From: Campylobacter concisus
GTDB taxonomy: Bacteria; Campylobacterota; Campylobacteria; Campylobacterales; Campylobacteraceae
Length of the DNA stretch: 64,000 bases
NCBI RefSeq assembly: GCF_003049705.1
Contig: NZ_PIRF01000003.1
Location: 62,001-126,000, forward strand
Direction: 5' to 3'
A model generated the notes under the pieces. It was not told the origin of the DNA and made no database searches. It saw only the letters and a list, made by a program, of their open reading frames with translations. This document shows, piece after piece, positions 17,815-26,843 of this stretch; the stretch's first letter is position 1; every line of letters starts with the position of its first letter. Made by a program: the position numbers and the translations under genes.

Positions 17815-19665
17815 TTAAATTTTATCTTTGACACTTTCAATATACAAGCTTTGGCTTGGGAATGCGAAATTTAGACCATTTTGCTTTAAAATATCCATAA
17901 TCTTTAGCATTACATCTTGCTTGACATCTAAAAATTCTCCCCAAACGATAGTCTTTGCAAAACAATAAACTAAGATATTTATCGAGCTATCTGCAAAATC
18001 ATCAACCACGACAAATAAATTTGATTTATATCCAGCATAATCATCAACCGAAACTATACTTTGTCTATATTTTAGCCCTTTTTTCTTTGCTGTTATATCC
18101 TCACTTTTGGCAATATCTGGATGATTTATCAACATAGTTTTTATGTCATCTACACATTTTTTAATCTCATCAGTTGTCGCTCCATACTCAATGCCAATTA
18201 GCATTCTGATACGTCTACCGACTTTTCTTCTACTCCAGTTTCTAACAGGATCACTTGCTAGTTTTGAGTTTGGCACAAAGATTAAAGCATTATCAAAACT
18301 TCTAATAGTCGTCTTTCTAAAGCCAACCTCAACAACAGTACCCTCTATATCACCACAAACTATCCAATCTCCTTGCGAAAATGAGTTATCAAAGAGCATC
18401 ATAACAGAAGCAAAGAAGTTTGCGATGATGTCTTTTGCAGCAAATGCAACAGCAAGACCACCGATACCAAGTGAAGCTATGAGCGCTGATATATCAAAGC
18501 CAAGCTTTTGAAGAATTAGTAAAAGTGCGATTATTAATACAATTACGTAGACTACTTTTAAAACTAAATTTACGACCTCTTTTCGTCTACTCTTTTGTGC
18601 AATTTTATCGATTATTACTATGCCATAACCATTTAGGATAGTTAAAACAAGCCATGAAAATGCGACTATATAGACGATCGAGAATATATTTGCTAGAGTT
18701 AGTGGCACTGGTACTGGATAAAAGCCAACACCTATACAAATATTTAGTGCATAAATGATAAGAAGTGCAGAGATAGGCTTTTTAACGATATCTACTATCT
18801 GATCCTTTGCTTCCTTTACGCCTTCGCCTGATGCAATAAGTGACATAAGCCAGTATGTGAGTTTGGCAAGAATTCTTGTAAGTGAGACAAAAAATAAAAA
18901 TACTGCGATTATAACTACGATCTTGCCAACGTTAAATTTTGCCGAATTTATAGAAGTTAGCTTATTTATATATTCGACCGTATCGACTAAATTTAGCTCT
19001 GATAAGATCATGCTTGAACTTAGAAGATCGGCATTGTTTTTAAGATAGATTAAAATTTCCTCATCAGTCTCTTTTTTTAGATCAAGCTCGGCAAATGCGT
19101 TATCGTAAGAGCTTGAAGTCTCATTTAGCGAATCTTTTAGCTCTTTTATGCTGACGTAAGAATTTGTTTGTAGATTTAAAAGTCCGTTATCTATCACCTC
19201 TTTTATAGAGTTTGCTTTAGCACCTTTTTTAAATATCTCTTCAAGATTAATTAAAGCTGAGAAGTATGCATAATCTATCTTCATTTTCTCAAGCTCAATA
19301 GCACTTTGAACGTAAGCATCTTTATTTAATTGCTTTTCTAATCTAGCTACTTTTTTTTCTAAATTATTTTTTTGCAAAATAAATTTATCAATATCGTTTT
19401 GAGTTACTTCAATCTGCATAACATATAGTGGAATTTTTTCCAAAAGGTCATTTTTTTTCTTTTGAAGTCCAGCTAAATTTGAATTATCAGCTTTTGTTGA
19501 GTTTGTATCTTTTTGCTGTGCTTTTATGATTTGGATTTGGTTGTTTAAAGTTAAAATTTGATTTGTTAGGCTTAGTATATTTTCTTCTTGTGTTTTATTA
19601 TTTTCAGCACCAAAAAGCATTACAAATGAGAGCAAGATGATAGTTAAAATTTTACGCATTTTCAC
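17815..19665 (-). CDS. MscS-family mechanosensitive channel
   Basis: A large MscS-type channel of 616 residues. It has a signal peptide (1-20), a long periplasmic coiled-coil region (about 25-215), membrane helices from about 245 to 410, and the MscS pore and beta domain. The pore helix reads LGIGGLAVAFAAKDIIANFF, followed by 'DNSFSQGDWI' and 'VPNSKLASDPVRNWSRR'. Such channels release solutes on hypo-osmotic shock. The ATG overlaps the carbonic anhydrase stop by 14 bases, an arrangement known in Campylobacter. Confidence 0.92.
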   Translation of the reverse strand: MKMRKILTIILLSFVMLFGAENNKTQEENILSLTNQILTLNNQIQIIKAQQKDTNSTKADNSNLAGLQKKKNDLLEKIPLYVMQIEVTQNDIDKFILQKNNLEKKVARLEKQLNKDAYVQSAIELEKMKIDYAYFSALINLEEIFKKGAKANSIKEVIDNGLLNLQTNSYVSIKELKDSLNETSSSYDNAFAELDLKKETDEEILIYLKNNADLLSSSMILSELNLVDTVEYINKLTSINSAKFNVGKIVVIIAVFLFFVSLTRILAKLTYWLMSLIASGEGVKEAKDQIVDIVKKPISALLIIYALNICIGVGFYPVPVPLTLANIFSIVYIVAFSWLVLTILNGYGIVIIDKIAQKSRRKEVVNLVLKVVYVIVLIIALLLILQKLGFDISALIASLGIGGLAVAFAAKDIIANFFASVMMLFDNSFSQGDWIVCGDIEGTVVEVGFRKTTIRSFDNALIFVPNSKLASDPVRNWSRRKVGRRIRMLIGIEYGATTDEIKKCVDDIKTMLINHPDIAKSEDITAKKKGLKYRQSIVSVDDYAGYKSNLFVVVDDFADSSINILVYCFAKTIVWGEFLDVKQDVMLKIMDILKQNGLNFAFPSQSLYIESVKDKI

Positions 19666-20296
19666 CTCTTTTATCTGCTAAAAGTTTGAATGTGCCCTCT
19701 TTTAAATCGTAGCTGAAAATTTCACCGGTTTCTATAATGTAGTGCCAGCCATAAATTTGAAGATTTCCTTTTTCATACTCCTCTTTTACATTTGGATAGG
19801 TCATTATATTTTCGATCGAATTTATCACATTTAATCTCTCAGTTAGCCACGCCATCTTTGCTGGATCGTCGCTTGTAAATTTAAGCACTTCTCGTTTGAT
19901 CGGCTCTATTAGCTTTATCCAATTTCTAACATTTGGCGTAGTTTTGAGCTTTTTTTCATCCATATAAAGCGCTGCACATCCACCACAATCAGAGTGCCCG
20001 CAAATAATGATATTTTTGATATTTAAAAGCTCTAATGCATATTCGATAGCCGAAGTCGTTGCCAAAAATTCTTCGCTCACTCTATAAGGTGGCACGATGT
20101 TTGCAATATTTCGCACCATAAAAAGCTCGCCTGGGAGGCAGTTTGTTATCAAATTCGGTACTACTCTTGAATCAACACAGGATATAAAAAGGGTATGTGG
20201 GTCTTGTCTATTTTGTAGACTTTTAAAGAGCTCTTCATGCTCCAAAAAGCCATCTTCCATAAATTTTACCGCACCTTCAAGTAGCGAGTCATCCAT
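19652..20296 (-). CDS. canB: Beta-class carbonic anhydrase
   Basis: Interconverts CO2 and bicarbonate, which capnophilic campylobacters need for carboxylation. Zinc ligands are C40 (CVDSR, with the D42-R44 dyad), H101 and C104 (CGHSDCGG). The 214-residue length is normal. It begins the minus-strand operon that continues with the MscS channel. Confidence 0.93.
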   Translation of the reverse strand: MDDSLLEGAVKFMEDGFLEHEELFKSLQNRQDPHTLFISCVDSRVVPNLITNCLPGELFMVRNIANIVPPYRVSEEFLATTSAIEYALELLNIKNIIICGHSDCGGCAALYMDEKKLKTTPNVRNWIKLIEPIKREVLKFTSDDPAKMAWLTERLNVINSIENIMTYPNVKEEYEKGNLQIYGWHYIIETGEIFSYDLKEGTFKLLADKRGENA

Positions 20297-20466
20297 AGAA
20301 ATTTATCTCCATTTTTTATATTTTTACGCGATTATAGCAACTTTTATTTAATCTAAAAAATACTTTAACATATAAATTTTTAACTAATATAATTTGTTAA
20401 AATTCTTTTTATTCATTGTTTAATTATTTTAGGCTAAACTCATTCAAAAATTCATAAGGAGATAAA

Positions 20467-21165
20467 ATGAGTCTGTATGATAGGAACTACGCAAAACAAA
20501 ATCAAGAAGAACTTGCGTACTCTCAAAGCTCACTAAGTACTTTTATAAAACAAACTTATCAACTTTTTGCAGCATCACTACTTTCAGCAACAGCTGGCGC
20601 TTATGTAGGTATTAGCATCGCTGGCGTTTTTGCGGCAAATAGATTTTTGTTTTGGGGACTTGTTATAGTCGAGTTTGCACTACTTTTTGGCTTAATGGCA
20701 GCTAAACGTAAAGAGGGATTAAATTTAATACTTCTATTTGCGTTTACTTTCATAAGTGGTCTTACGTTAACTCCGCTACTTTCAGCGATCCTTGCCATGC
20801 CAAGTGGAGCTGGTATTGTAGCTCAAGCATTTGGACTAACAACAGTTGCTTTTGGTGCATTAAGTGTCTTTGCAATGAATACAAAACGTGACTTTACAAC
20901 AATGGGTAAAATGTTGTTCATAACCTTAATTGTTATCGTTGCAGCAGCTATTATCAATATTTTTGTTAAAAGTACAATGTTCCAACTTGTAATCGCAAGT
21001 ATTTCATCGATCCTATTTAGCGCATATATACTTTTTGATACGCAAAATATTATCCGTGGAAACTACGAAACTCCAGTTGAAGGCGCAGTTGCTTTGTATC
21101 TTGATTTTGTAAATCTATTTACATCATTACTACAAATTTTAGGAATTTTTAATAGAAACGACTAA
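20467..21165 (+). CDS. Bax inhibitor-1/YccA family membrane protein
   Basis: A 232-residue protein with about seven membrane spans after a hydrophilic N-terminus (residues 1-30). The typical late segment SSILFSAYILFDTQNIIRG (around residue 178) carries the conserved Asp pair region of the YccA/YbhL proteins, proposed ion/pH-responsive channels or FtsH-linked quality-control proteins. AAGGAG ribosome site. The gene order with mscS, canB and secG matches other Campylobacter genomes. Confidence 0.92.
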   Translation: MSLYDRNYAKQNQEELAYSQSSLSTFIKQTYQLFAASLLSATAGAYVGISIAGVFAANRFLFWGLVIVEFALLFGLMAAKRKEGLNLILLFAFTFISGLTLTPLLSAILAMPSGAGIVAQAFGLTTVAFGALSVFAMNTKRDFTTMGKMLFITLIVIVAAAIINIFVKSTMFQLVIASISSILFSAYILFDTQNIIRGNYETPVEGAVALYLDFVNLFTSLLQILGIFNRND

Positions 21166-21541
21166 AGATGAGCGCATCTACCGAGTAATAGATGCGAATC
21201 TAAATAGGCTAAAAGAAGGGCTTCGCGTTGTTGAAGATATGAAAAGATATGTCTTTGATGACGCCAAGCTCGCCTATAAGATAAAATCCCTCCGCCACAA
21301 GGCAAAGATCCCGCAAAAAGAATTTTTAAAATTTAGAAATTCTCAAAACGACGTTTTAAAAACTAGCACAAAAAGCGAGCAAGCTAGAGAAAATTTAGAT
21401 GAGATAATCACTGCAAATTTTAAGCGCGCTCAGGAGAGTGCTCGCGTGCTTGAAGAGTGCTTTAAGCTCATAAATTTAGAACAAGCCGAGCTTTTTAAAA
21501 GCATAAGATACGAGCTTTATGAGCTTGAAAAAGAACTTTAA
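21143..21541 (+). pseudogene. ThiE-related (thiamine-phosphate pyrophosphorylase-like) protein, 5' end out of frame
   Basis: The conserved opening of this family (RVIDANLNRLKEGLRVVED) is encoded at 21182-21238, in frame with the open frame that continues to 21541. No ATG, GTG or TTG lies between the in-frame stop at 21140 and the ATG at 21239, so the conserved part has no start codon. An ATG at 21168, two bases after the BI-1 stop, would begin M-E-R-I-Y-R-V-I-D if one extra G were present. As it stands it reads six codons to a stop. The gene therefore appears frameshifted by one base, or uses a rare start such as ATA. With the G it would encode 124 residues. Confidence 0.7.
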
Positions 21542-21564
21542 CTAAAAATTTAAATCTTTTCTTG

Positions 21565-21570
21565 TATAAT
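21565..21570 (+). promoter_or_regulatory. -10 box upstream of secG
   Basis: TATAAT directly preceded by TTG, 38 bases before the secG start, followed by a short A/T-rich leader with AAAGGAAATTTC as ribosome site. Confidence 0.45.
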
Positions 21571-21607
21571 CGCAACCAATTATTTTTAAAAATTTAAAGG
21601 AAATTTC

Positions 21608-21937
21608 GTGAGTTTAATATTTTTGATCTTACAGTTTGCTCTAGCTGTCATCATAACTATCGCTGTTTTACTTCAAAAAAGCTCATCTATTGGACTTGGG
21701 GCATATAGCGGAAGTAACGAGAGTCTTTTTGGAGCAAAAGGACCAGCTGGATTTTTAGCTAAATTTACTTTTATCGTAGGTATTTTATTTATCTTAAATA
21801 CACTTGCACTTGGATACTTCTACAATAAAGATCTAAAACGCTCTATCGTTGATAGCGTCGATAGTAAATCTCTAGTCATACCAAAGTCAACCGACGTACC
21901 ATCAGCTCCTAGTGCACCACAAACTCCAGCAAAATAA
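21608..21937 (+). CDS. secG: Protein translocase subunit SecG
   Basis: Small inner-membrane partner of SecYE. It has two membrane spans (about residues 2-20 and 54-72) separated by a Gly/Ser-rich cytoplasmic loop (SIGLGAYSGSNESLFGAKGP), as in all SecG. The C-terminal tail is Pro/Ser/Ala-rich. The start is GTG at 21608 behind AAAGGA. It is followed after two bases by the deacetylase gene. Confidence 0.94.
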   Translation: MSLIFLILQFALAVIITIAVLLQKSSSIGLGAYSGSNESLFGAKGPAGFLAKFTFIVGILFILNTLALGYFYNKDLKRSIVDSVDSKSLVIPKSTDVPSAPSAPQTPAK

Positions 21938-21939
21938 CA

Positions 21940-22899
21940 ATGATAAAAACACTTTTAGCGTCATTCTTGACGCTAACATTTGCTTTAGCAGACGCTCATA
22001 TTTTAGTCTATCATCGCTTTGATGATCCAAGACATACAAGCACTGATATTTCTATTAAAAATTTAAGAGAGCAGTTTGAATATTTCAAAAATAATGGCTA
22101 TGAAGTCGTTAAGCTCTCAAAGCTAGTCGATGCTGTAAATGCTGGCGAAAAAATACCTGATAACTGGATCGTCATCACTGTAGATGATGGTTATAAAAGT
22201 TTCTATAACAAGGCCCTTAGTGTATTTAAAGAGTATAACTATCCATTTGCACTAATGCTTTATGTGGAAGCCAGTGCAAATAAATATGGCGATTATTTGG
22301 ATTTTGATCAGATTAAAGAACTTGAGGCTTATGGCGAGATTGGGTACCACTCGTACGCTCATCCAAGGATGACGAAGCTTAGCGATGAGGCATTAAGAGA
22401 GGATTTTCAAAAGGGCGTTGAAACCTTTGAAAAACACATGGGCTATAAGCCAAAATACTTCGCAGTGCCTTACGGCGAGATCGATAGTAGAGTGGTTGCT
22501 CTTGCAAAGGAATTTGGCTTTTTAGCACTTTTAAATCAAAACTCAGGCGCAGTTTCAGATAAAAGCGACGTTTACGATCTTTACAGAACGCCCGTAATGA
22601 ACGGTACAAAAATAGCACTAACTTTTAATAGTAAATTTCTAAATGCCCAGTGGATATTTCCGGATAGCTATCCACAAAATAATGCAATAGATAAACTCAT
22701 TATAAAAACTGATACAAACGCCAGTGAAGGTAGTTTTTTCATGACTGGCTTTGACGGCTTTAGAAAAGTACCTATGACAAATGGCGTTTTTGAGTGTAAA
22801 TTTAACCCACCACTTGATAAGCGCAAAGTGTTAATGTCGCTAAAAGTAGATCATCACAGAAGCACAAAACTTCTAATAAAGGACACCAATGCTAAATAA
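21940..22899 (+). CDS. Exported polysaccharide deacetylase (NodB-like)
   Basis: A 319-residue carbohydrate esterase family 4-type protein. The signal peptide is residues 1-17. NodB motif 1 is at 80-84 (TVDDG) and motif 2 at 137-141 (HSYAH). It opens with [10 protein letters not shown], typical of periplasmic deacetylases acting on peptidoglycan or poly-GlcNAc. The C-terminal 80 residues look like a separate small beta domain. It sits between secG and frr and its end overlaps the frr start by 11 bases. The substrate is not known. Confidence 0.87.
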   Translation: MIKTLLASFLTLTFALADAHILVYHRFDDPRHTSTDISIKNLREQFEYFKNNGYEVVKLSKLVDAVNAGEKIPDNWIVITVDDGYKSFYNKALSVFKEYNYPFALMLYVEASANKYGDYLDFDQIKELEAYGEIGYHSYAHPRMTKLSDEALREDFQKGVETFEKHMGYKPKYFAVPYGEIDSRVVALAKEFGFLALLNQNSGAVSDKSDVYDLYRTPVMNGTKIALTFNSKFLNAQWIFPDSYPQNNAIDKLIIKTDTNASEGSFFMTGFDGFRKVPMTNGVFECKFNPPLDKRKVLMSLKVDHHRSTKLLIKDTNAK

Positions 22900-23446
22900 A
22901 ATTTACGATACCCAAAAAGAGGGTTGCGAAAAGGCGATCGCTTCTTTAAAGCGCGATTTTACAACGCTAAGAACTGGCAAAGTAAATATCAACATCCTAG
23001 ATAACGTCATGGTTGATTATTATGGCTCGCCAACTCCGCTTAACCAAGTAGCCACCGTGCTTACAAGTGACGCTTCAACTATCGCTATCACTCCTTGGGA
23101 AAAGAGCATGATAAAAGCGATCTCATCAGCCATCCAAGCTGCAAATATCGGCGTCAATCCAAATAGCGACGGCGAGAGCGTTAAGCTATTTTTCCCACCG
23201 ATGACCGTCGAGCAACGCCAAGAAAATGCAAAACACGCAAAAGCTATGGGCGAAAAGGCCAAAGTTAGCATCAGAAACGTGAGAAAAGACGCAAATGACG
23301 AGGTCAAAAAGCTTGAAAAAGACAAGGCTATAACAGAAGACGAGAGCAAAAAAGGTCAAGATGAGGTTCAAAAGATAACTGACACCTACACTGCAAAAAT
23401 CGATACTCTTGTAAAAGAAAAAGAAGCCGAGCTTTTAAAAATCTAA
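22889..23446 (+). CDS. frr: Ribosome recycling factor
   Basis: Splits post-termination ribosomes together with EF-G. The 185-residue product matches family length, with the N-terminal '[21 protein letters not shown]' region and the conserved '[17 protein letters not shown]' stretch. Its ATG lies within the deacetylase gene. Confidence 0.97.
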   Translation: MLNKIYDTQKEGCEKAIASLKRDFTTLRTGKVNINILDNVMVDYYGSPTPLNQVATVLTSDASTIAITPWEKSMIKAISSAIQAANIGVNPNSDGESVKLFFPPMTVEQRQENAKHAKAMGEKAKVSIRNVRKDANDEVKKLEKDKAITEDESKKGQDEVQKITDTYTAKIDTLVKEKEAELLKI

Positions 23447-23466
23447 AATTTTTAGAAATTTTTCCT

Positions 23467-23494
23467 TATCTAGCTACTTTTATGTGGCTAGATA
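23467..23494 (+). terminator. Probable terminator after frr
   Basis: Inverted repeat TATCTAGCTA/TGGCTAGATA (ten pairs including one G-U, eight-base loop) twenty bases after the frr stop. The downstream tract is TTCTCTC, so the U-run is weak. Confidence 0.5.
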
Positions 23495-23970
23495 TTCTCT
23501 CAAAATAATATTTCAAAAAAATATTTATTAGCAAGTAGTTTATTTTTTGTCTGTTGTACTTTTATCTATTAAATATAAATAAAACCTAGACTACATAAAA
23601 CATAGCCGCCACTTTAACTTTAAACTATTTTCATGGATTGCTTTAGTTTAAATTCTTATTTTGGATTCGTCTTAAATTCTTTATTCAATATTATTAATTT
23701 TACATATATTTATACACAGGATTACTACCTATTATGTATTTTGGATGTGCTACTACAAATATTATTTTGAGAATTTAAGATAGTCAAAAATAAAATATAA
23801 AAACTCTTAAACTTTTCCTTATCTTAGAATATCTTACTTTGAATAAGAAATTTACTACTATTTTTAGTTTTAGTAAATTTTGGACTGAATATTTATAGAA
23901 ATTTTTTTATAGCCATTATGAACGATAAATCTAGGTAATGCTTTATAAAATATACAAGGAATTAGATAGA
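23495..23970. other. A/T-rich gene-free spacer
   Basis: I see no ORF with coding features, no RNA fold I recognise and no repeat array between the frr terminator and the tRNA cluster. Confidence 0.45.
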
Positions 23971-24060
23971 TGGCCGGGAGATAGGGATTCGAACCCCAGG
24001 AGGCTTTCACACCTCAACGGTTTTCAAGACCGCCGCTTTCGACCGCTCAGCCATCTCCCG
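23971..24060 (-). tRNA. tRNA-Ser (anticodon UGA)
   Basis: Minus strand, 5' acceptor CGGGAGA pairs with TCTCCCG, followed by discriminator G and an encoded CCA. There is a long variable arm and a GGTTCGAATCC T-arm. The anticodon loop reads CT-TGA-AA (anticodon complement at 24024-24026). Confidence 0.95.
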
Positions 24061-24118
24061 AATTAAAGATTTGTGATTATAACTAACTTTGCTTAAAATT
24101 TACTATAATCTCTAAAAT

Positions 24119-24274
24119 TTACTCTGTTTTTTCTTTAATATATGTAGCTCCATCATTTATCTTTTCTTTGGTCCATTCTTTAGCATTATGAGTATCTTCT
24201 TTTACACCATGCCAAGTATTTGAACAACCAGCCACAAAAAATGCTATAAACACTGCTAAAAGTAAATTTCTCAC
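24119..24274 (-). CDS. Entericidin-like small lipoprotein
   Basis: A 51-residue ORF with a GTG start at 24274, AAGGAATAAC ribosome site and a lipoprotein signal (hydrophobic residues 4-15, lipobox V-A-G-C with Cys17). The mature peptide begins CSNTWHGVKEDTHNA, and the pattern 'GCxNTxxGxxxD' is the hallmark of entericidin A/B lipoproteins (in E. coli a toxin/antidote-like pair). Only one such gene is present here. It lies between tRNA-Ser and tRNA-Cys genes on the same strand and is short enough to be missed by gene callers. Confidence 0.8.
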   Translation of the reverse strand: MRNLLLAVFIAFFVAGCSNTWHGVKEDTHNAKEWTKEKINDGATYIKEKTE

Positions 24275-24304
24275 TGTTATTCCTTAGTAGTTATTTTTGA
24301 AGTT

Positions 24305-24378
24305 TGGAGGCGACACCCGGATTCGAACCGGGGATCAAAGCTTTGCAGGCTCATGCCTTACCACTTGGCCATGTCGCC
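24305..24378 (-). tRNA. tRNA-Cys (anticodon GCA)
   Basis: Acceptor GGCGACA pairs with TGTCGCC, discriminator U, encoded CCA. The T-arm reads GGTTCGAATCC and the anticodon loop CT-GCA-AA (complement at 24344-24346). Confidence 0.95.
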
Positions 24379-24384
24379 ATATCG

Positions 24385-24471
24385 TGGTGCCCGAGACCGG
24401 ACTTGAACCGGTACGGTAAAAACTACCGAGGGATTTTAAGTCCCTTGCGTCTACCATTCCGCCACTCGGGC
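24385..24471 (-). tRNA. tRNA-Leu (anticodon UAA)
   Basis: Acceptor GCCCGAG pairs with CTCGGGC, discriminator A, encoded CCA. It has a long variable arm and anticodon stem GGGA/TCCC around loop CT-TAA-AA (complement at 24436-24438). Confidence 0.95.
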
Positions 24472-24479
24472 TAAGTTAA

Positions 24480-24554
24480 TGGAGCGGGAAACGAGATTCG
24501 AACTCGCGACCCCAACCTTGGCAAGGTTGTGCTCTACCCCTGAGCTATTCCCGC
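24480..24554 (-). tRNA. tRNA-Gly (anticodon GCC)
   Basis: Acceptor GCGGGAA pairs with TTCCCGC, discriminator U, encoded CCA. The anticodon stem AACCT/AGGTT encloses TGCCA (complement at 24520-24522). Confidence 0.95.
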
Positions 24555-24659
24555 GTTAAAGTTTGCAATATTATCCAAAAATTGCTTAAAATTTTATTTT
24601 ACTAAAACGAATTTCAAAATATTGTAAGCCATAAAAAGATAAAATGCCAAAATCTATTT

Positions 24660-24735
<76 letters not shown>

Positions 24736-24837
24736 GTGCTTTACTATCTCTTTTGCTTAATATATTTTCACTACTTTTTACTAAAATTTACGCCACATAT
24801 ATGTAAAAATTCAGATTTCTTTCGCTAAATTACAAAT

Positions 24838-25572
24838 ATGCAAAATTTAAAACAATATGTCAATGAAATTTTAAAAAGTCATAGTGACGGCAATGATCGT
24901 ATCTTTAGCTTTGAATTTGATGGACAAAAATTTTGGTTAAAACGTATTGAAAAAAATATTGAAGGTAGTTTTTTAACTAAAATTTTCAAGCCAAATCCTT
25001 ATAAATCATTTACCAACGAAATAAAGAAACTTGAAATTTTAAACGAAGCCAAAGCTCCTGCCCCAAAACTCATTCTAAAAAGTACTGAGTTTTTCGTGAT
25101 AGAAGATGTCGGTGAACCGATTTCTCGGCTTTTTAAGTATAGCAACGATGAAAAATTTAAACATGAAATTCTACTAAAAGCGGCCCACGCGCTAGCTGGA
25201 CTTCACGCATTAAATTTTGCGCACGGACGCCCGGCTCTTAGGGACATTGCCATAAAAAATGATGAGATAAAATTTTTAGACTTTGAGTCAAAATTTTTTA
25301 GCCATGACCTAGAGCTTCAAAAGTGTCGCGATCTGCTTGTTTTTATAGATGAGTTATTTCGTTTTAAAATTTCAGACGAGTTTGCAAGCGAAGTCATTAG
25401 CGAATATTTGGCAGCCGGAGGGAGTGAAATTTACGCGCGCTCACTACAGCTAATTATAAAATTTAAACCACTTTATTACTTACTAAAACCATTTAAATCT
25501 CTAAATAAAAAGGATCTAAACGCAGTCATCAGAACCTTTGAGTATCTCTTACCGATCGCCCAAAATAAATAG
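24838..25572 (+). CDS. Small protein-kinase-like protein (Kdo/heptose kinase type)
   Basis: A 244-residue protein with a compact kinase fold. It shows the ATP-binding Lys (K35 in FWLKRI), the catalytic loop HG...RD (H129-G130, R135-D136) and a DFG-equivalent DFE (D148-F-E150). This degenerate pattern is typical of the RIO/BUD32-like enzymes that phosphorylate lipopolysaccharide core sugars (WaaP, KdkA). No LPS genes are nearby, so the substrate is inference. Confidence 0.65.
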   Translation: MQNLKQYVNEILKSHSDGNDRIFSFEFDGQKFWLKRIEKNIEGSFLTKIFKPNPYKSFTNEIKKLEILNEAKAPAPKLILKSTEFFVIEDVGEPISRLFKYSNDEKFKHEILLKAAHALAGLHALNFAHGRPALRDIAIKNDEIKFLDFESKFFSHDLELQKCRDLLVFIDELFRFKISDEFASEVISEYLAAGGSEIYARSLQLIIKFKPLYYLLKPFKSLNKKDLNAVIRTFEYLLPIAQNK

Positions 25573-25647
25573 CAAATTTCTTACCAAATTTATCTCCTCT
25601 TAACAAAAAATAAAATAATATTCGCTATTAAAATTTAAAGGAAAAAA

Positions 25648-26772
25648 ATGTTTTTAAAACGAGGAAAAATCATCTTCAACATCCACCTAATAATTGGGCT
25701 AATTGCGGCTATTCCGCTAATATTCATGACTCTTTCAGCACCATTTGCGTCTTATAGAGAAGAGATTAAAAGTGCGATAAATAAAAATTTTATAAACCTA
25801 GTTCCTAGTGAAAAAGAAAATTTAAGTTTAAATGAACTCCTAGCTAAAGCAAAAAATGAGATTCAATTTGATACGCTTGAAAGCTTACAAATAGGTGGAG
25901 CAAATGAAGCTTATCGTATAAGCATTACAAAGGATAAAAAGCAATTAAATTTCTTCATAGATCCAAGAAGTGGCGAGGTGATCAGTGAGGACTGGGGCGA
26001 AAAGACTCGCATGATAATACTAAGCCTACATAGAAATCTAGGCCTTGCTCTGCTTGATAGCAAAGTCCCAGCCAATATCGGCAAACAAATAGTTGCCATT
26101 AGCTCTATCATCATGGCTCTGCTTGCTATCAGTGGTCTCATCCTCTACGCACCAGCGATAAAGCGAAATTTGCTAAATTCGCTAAAGATCAAAACAAACG
26201 CAAAGGGCTACGCCTGCTTTTACAACCTCCACACGAGCCTTGGCACCTACGTGGCAATCCTACTTGTCGTGATGTCTCTAACTGGTCTTTACTGGTCTTA
26301 TGGCTGGGTCAGAAACAGCGTAAATAGCGTATTTTTCGAGCTAAAACCAAGCCAAGCGCAAAGAGCAATGCCTCAAAGAAATTTAATCCCAATAAGCGAT
26401 GAGAAATTTAAAGAGATCGAGACCGCGGAGCAAATTTTTAAAGACAATGTCACGCTAGAGCTAAAATCGCTCACGATAAACGTGCCTGAAAACAACCAAA
26501 GCACCTACACCATAAACTACGAAACTAGCGAGAGCCAAGTGGGCAAACTAAAGCTTGACGCGAGCGCTGGCAAGATCAAAGAAAACAAGCTTGTTAGCAA
26601 GGCTGAGAGCATCCCAGAGGCAAAAAAGGCTGGTCGCAAGGTGCTTAGCCTGCACACTGGAGAGATGTTTGGCGAGGTCGGTCAGATCGTCTTTGCTATC
26701 TCTTGCGTGATCGCAGTTTTACTAATAATAACTGGCTTTTTGATGACCATAAAAAGGAGCAAAGCCGTCTAA
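25648..26772 (+). CDS. PepSY-domain membrane protein (iron-regulated type)
   Basis: A 374-residue protein with four membrane spans (about 13-32, 150-170, 195-215, 345-367) and two periplasmic PepSY-type segments. The 'HLIIGLIAAIPL' start, 'NLHTSLGTYVAILLVVMSLTGLYWSYGW' type region and 'VLSLHTGEMFGEVGQIVF' near the end are typical of PepSY_TM proteins, often iron-regulated and linked to ferric reduction or siderophore use. It stands alone between the kinase-like gene and nrdB. Confidence 0.85.
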   Translation: MFLKRGKIIFNIHLIIGLIAAIPLIFMTLSAPFASYREEIKSAINKNFINLVPSEKENLSLNELLAKAKNEIQFDTLESLQIGGANEAYRISITKDKKQLNFFIDPRSGEVISEDWGEKTRMIILSLHRNLGLALLDSKVPANIGKQIVAISSIIMALLAISGLILYAPAIKRNLLNSLKIKTNAKGYACFYNLHTSLGTYVAILLVVMSLTGLYWSYGWVRNSVNSVFFELKPSQAQRAMPQRNLIPISDEKFKEIETAEQIFKDNVTLELKSLTINVPENNQSTYTINYETSESQVGKLKLDASAGKIKENKLVSKAESIPEAKKAGRKVLSLHTGEMFGEVGQIVFAISCVIAVLLIITGFLMTIKRSKAV

Positions 26773-26843
26773 ATAAAAGTAAATTTTTACCTTGCTTTGG
26801 GTAAGATTTTAAGAAATTTTTACCACAAACAAGAGAGAAATTT

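Noticed and set aside
23495..23970. CRISPR array, small RNA gene or integrase remnant next to the tRNA cluster
   Set aside because: No regularly spaced repeats, no att-like duplication of a tRNA end and no recombinase ORF were found.
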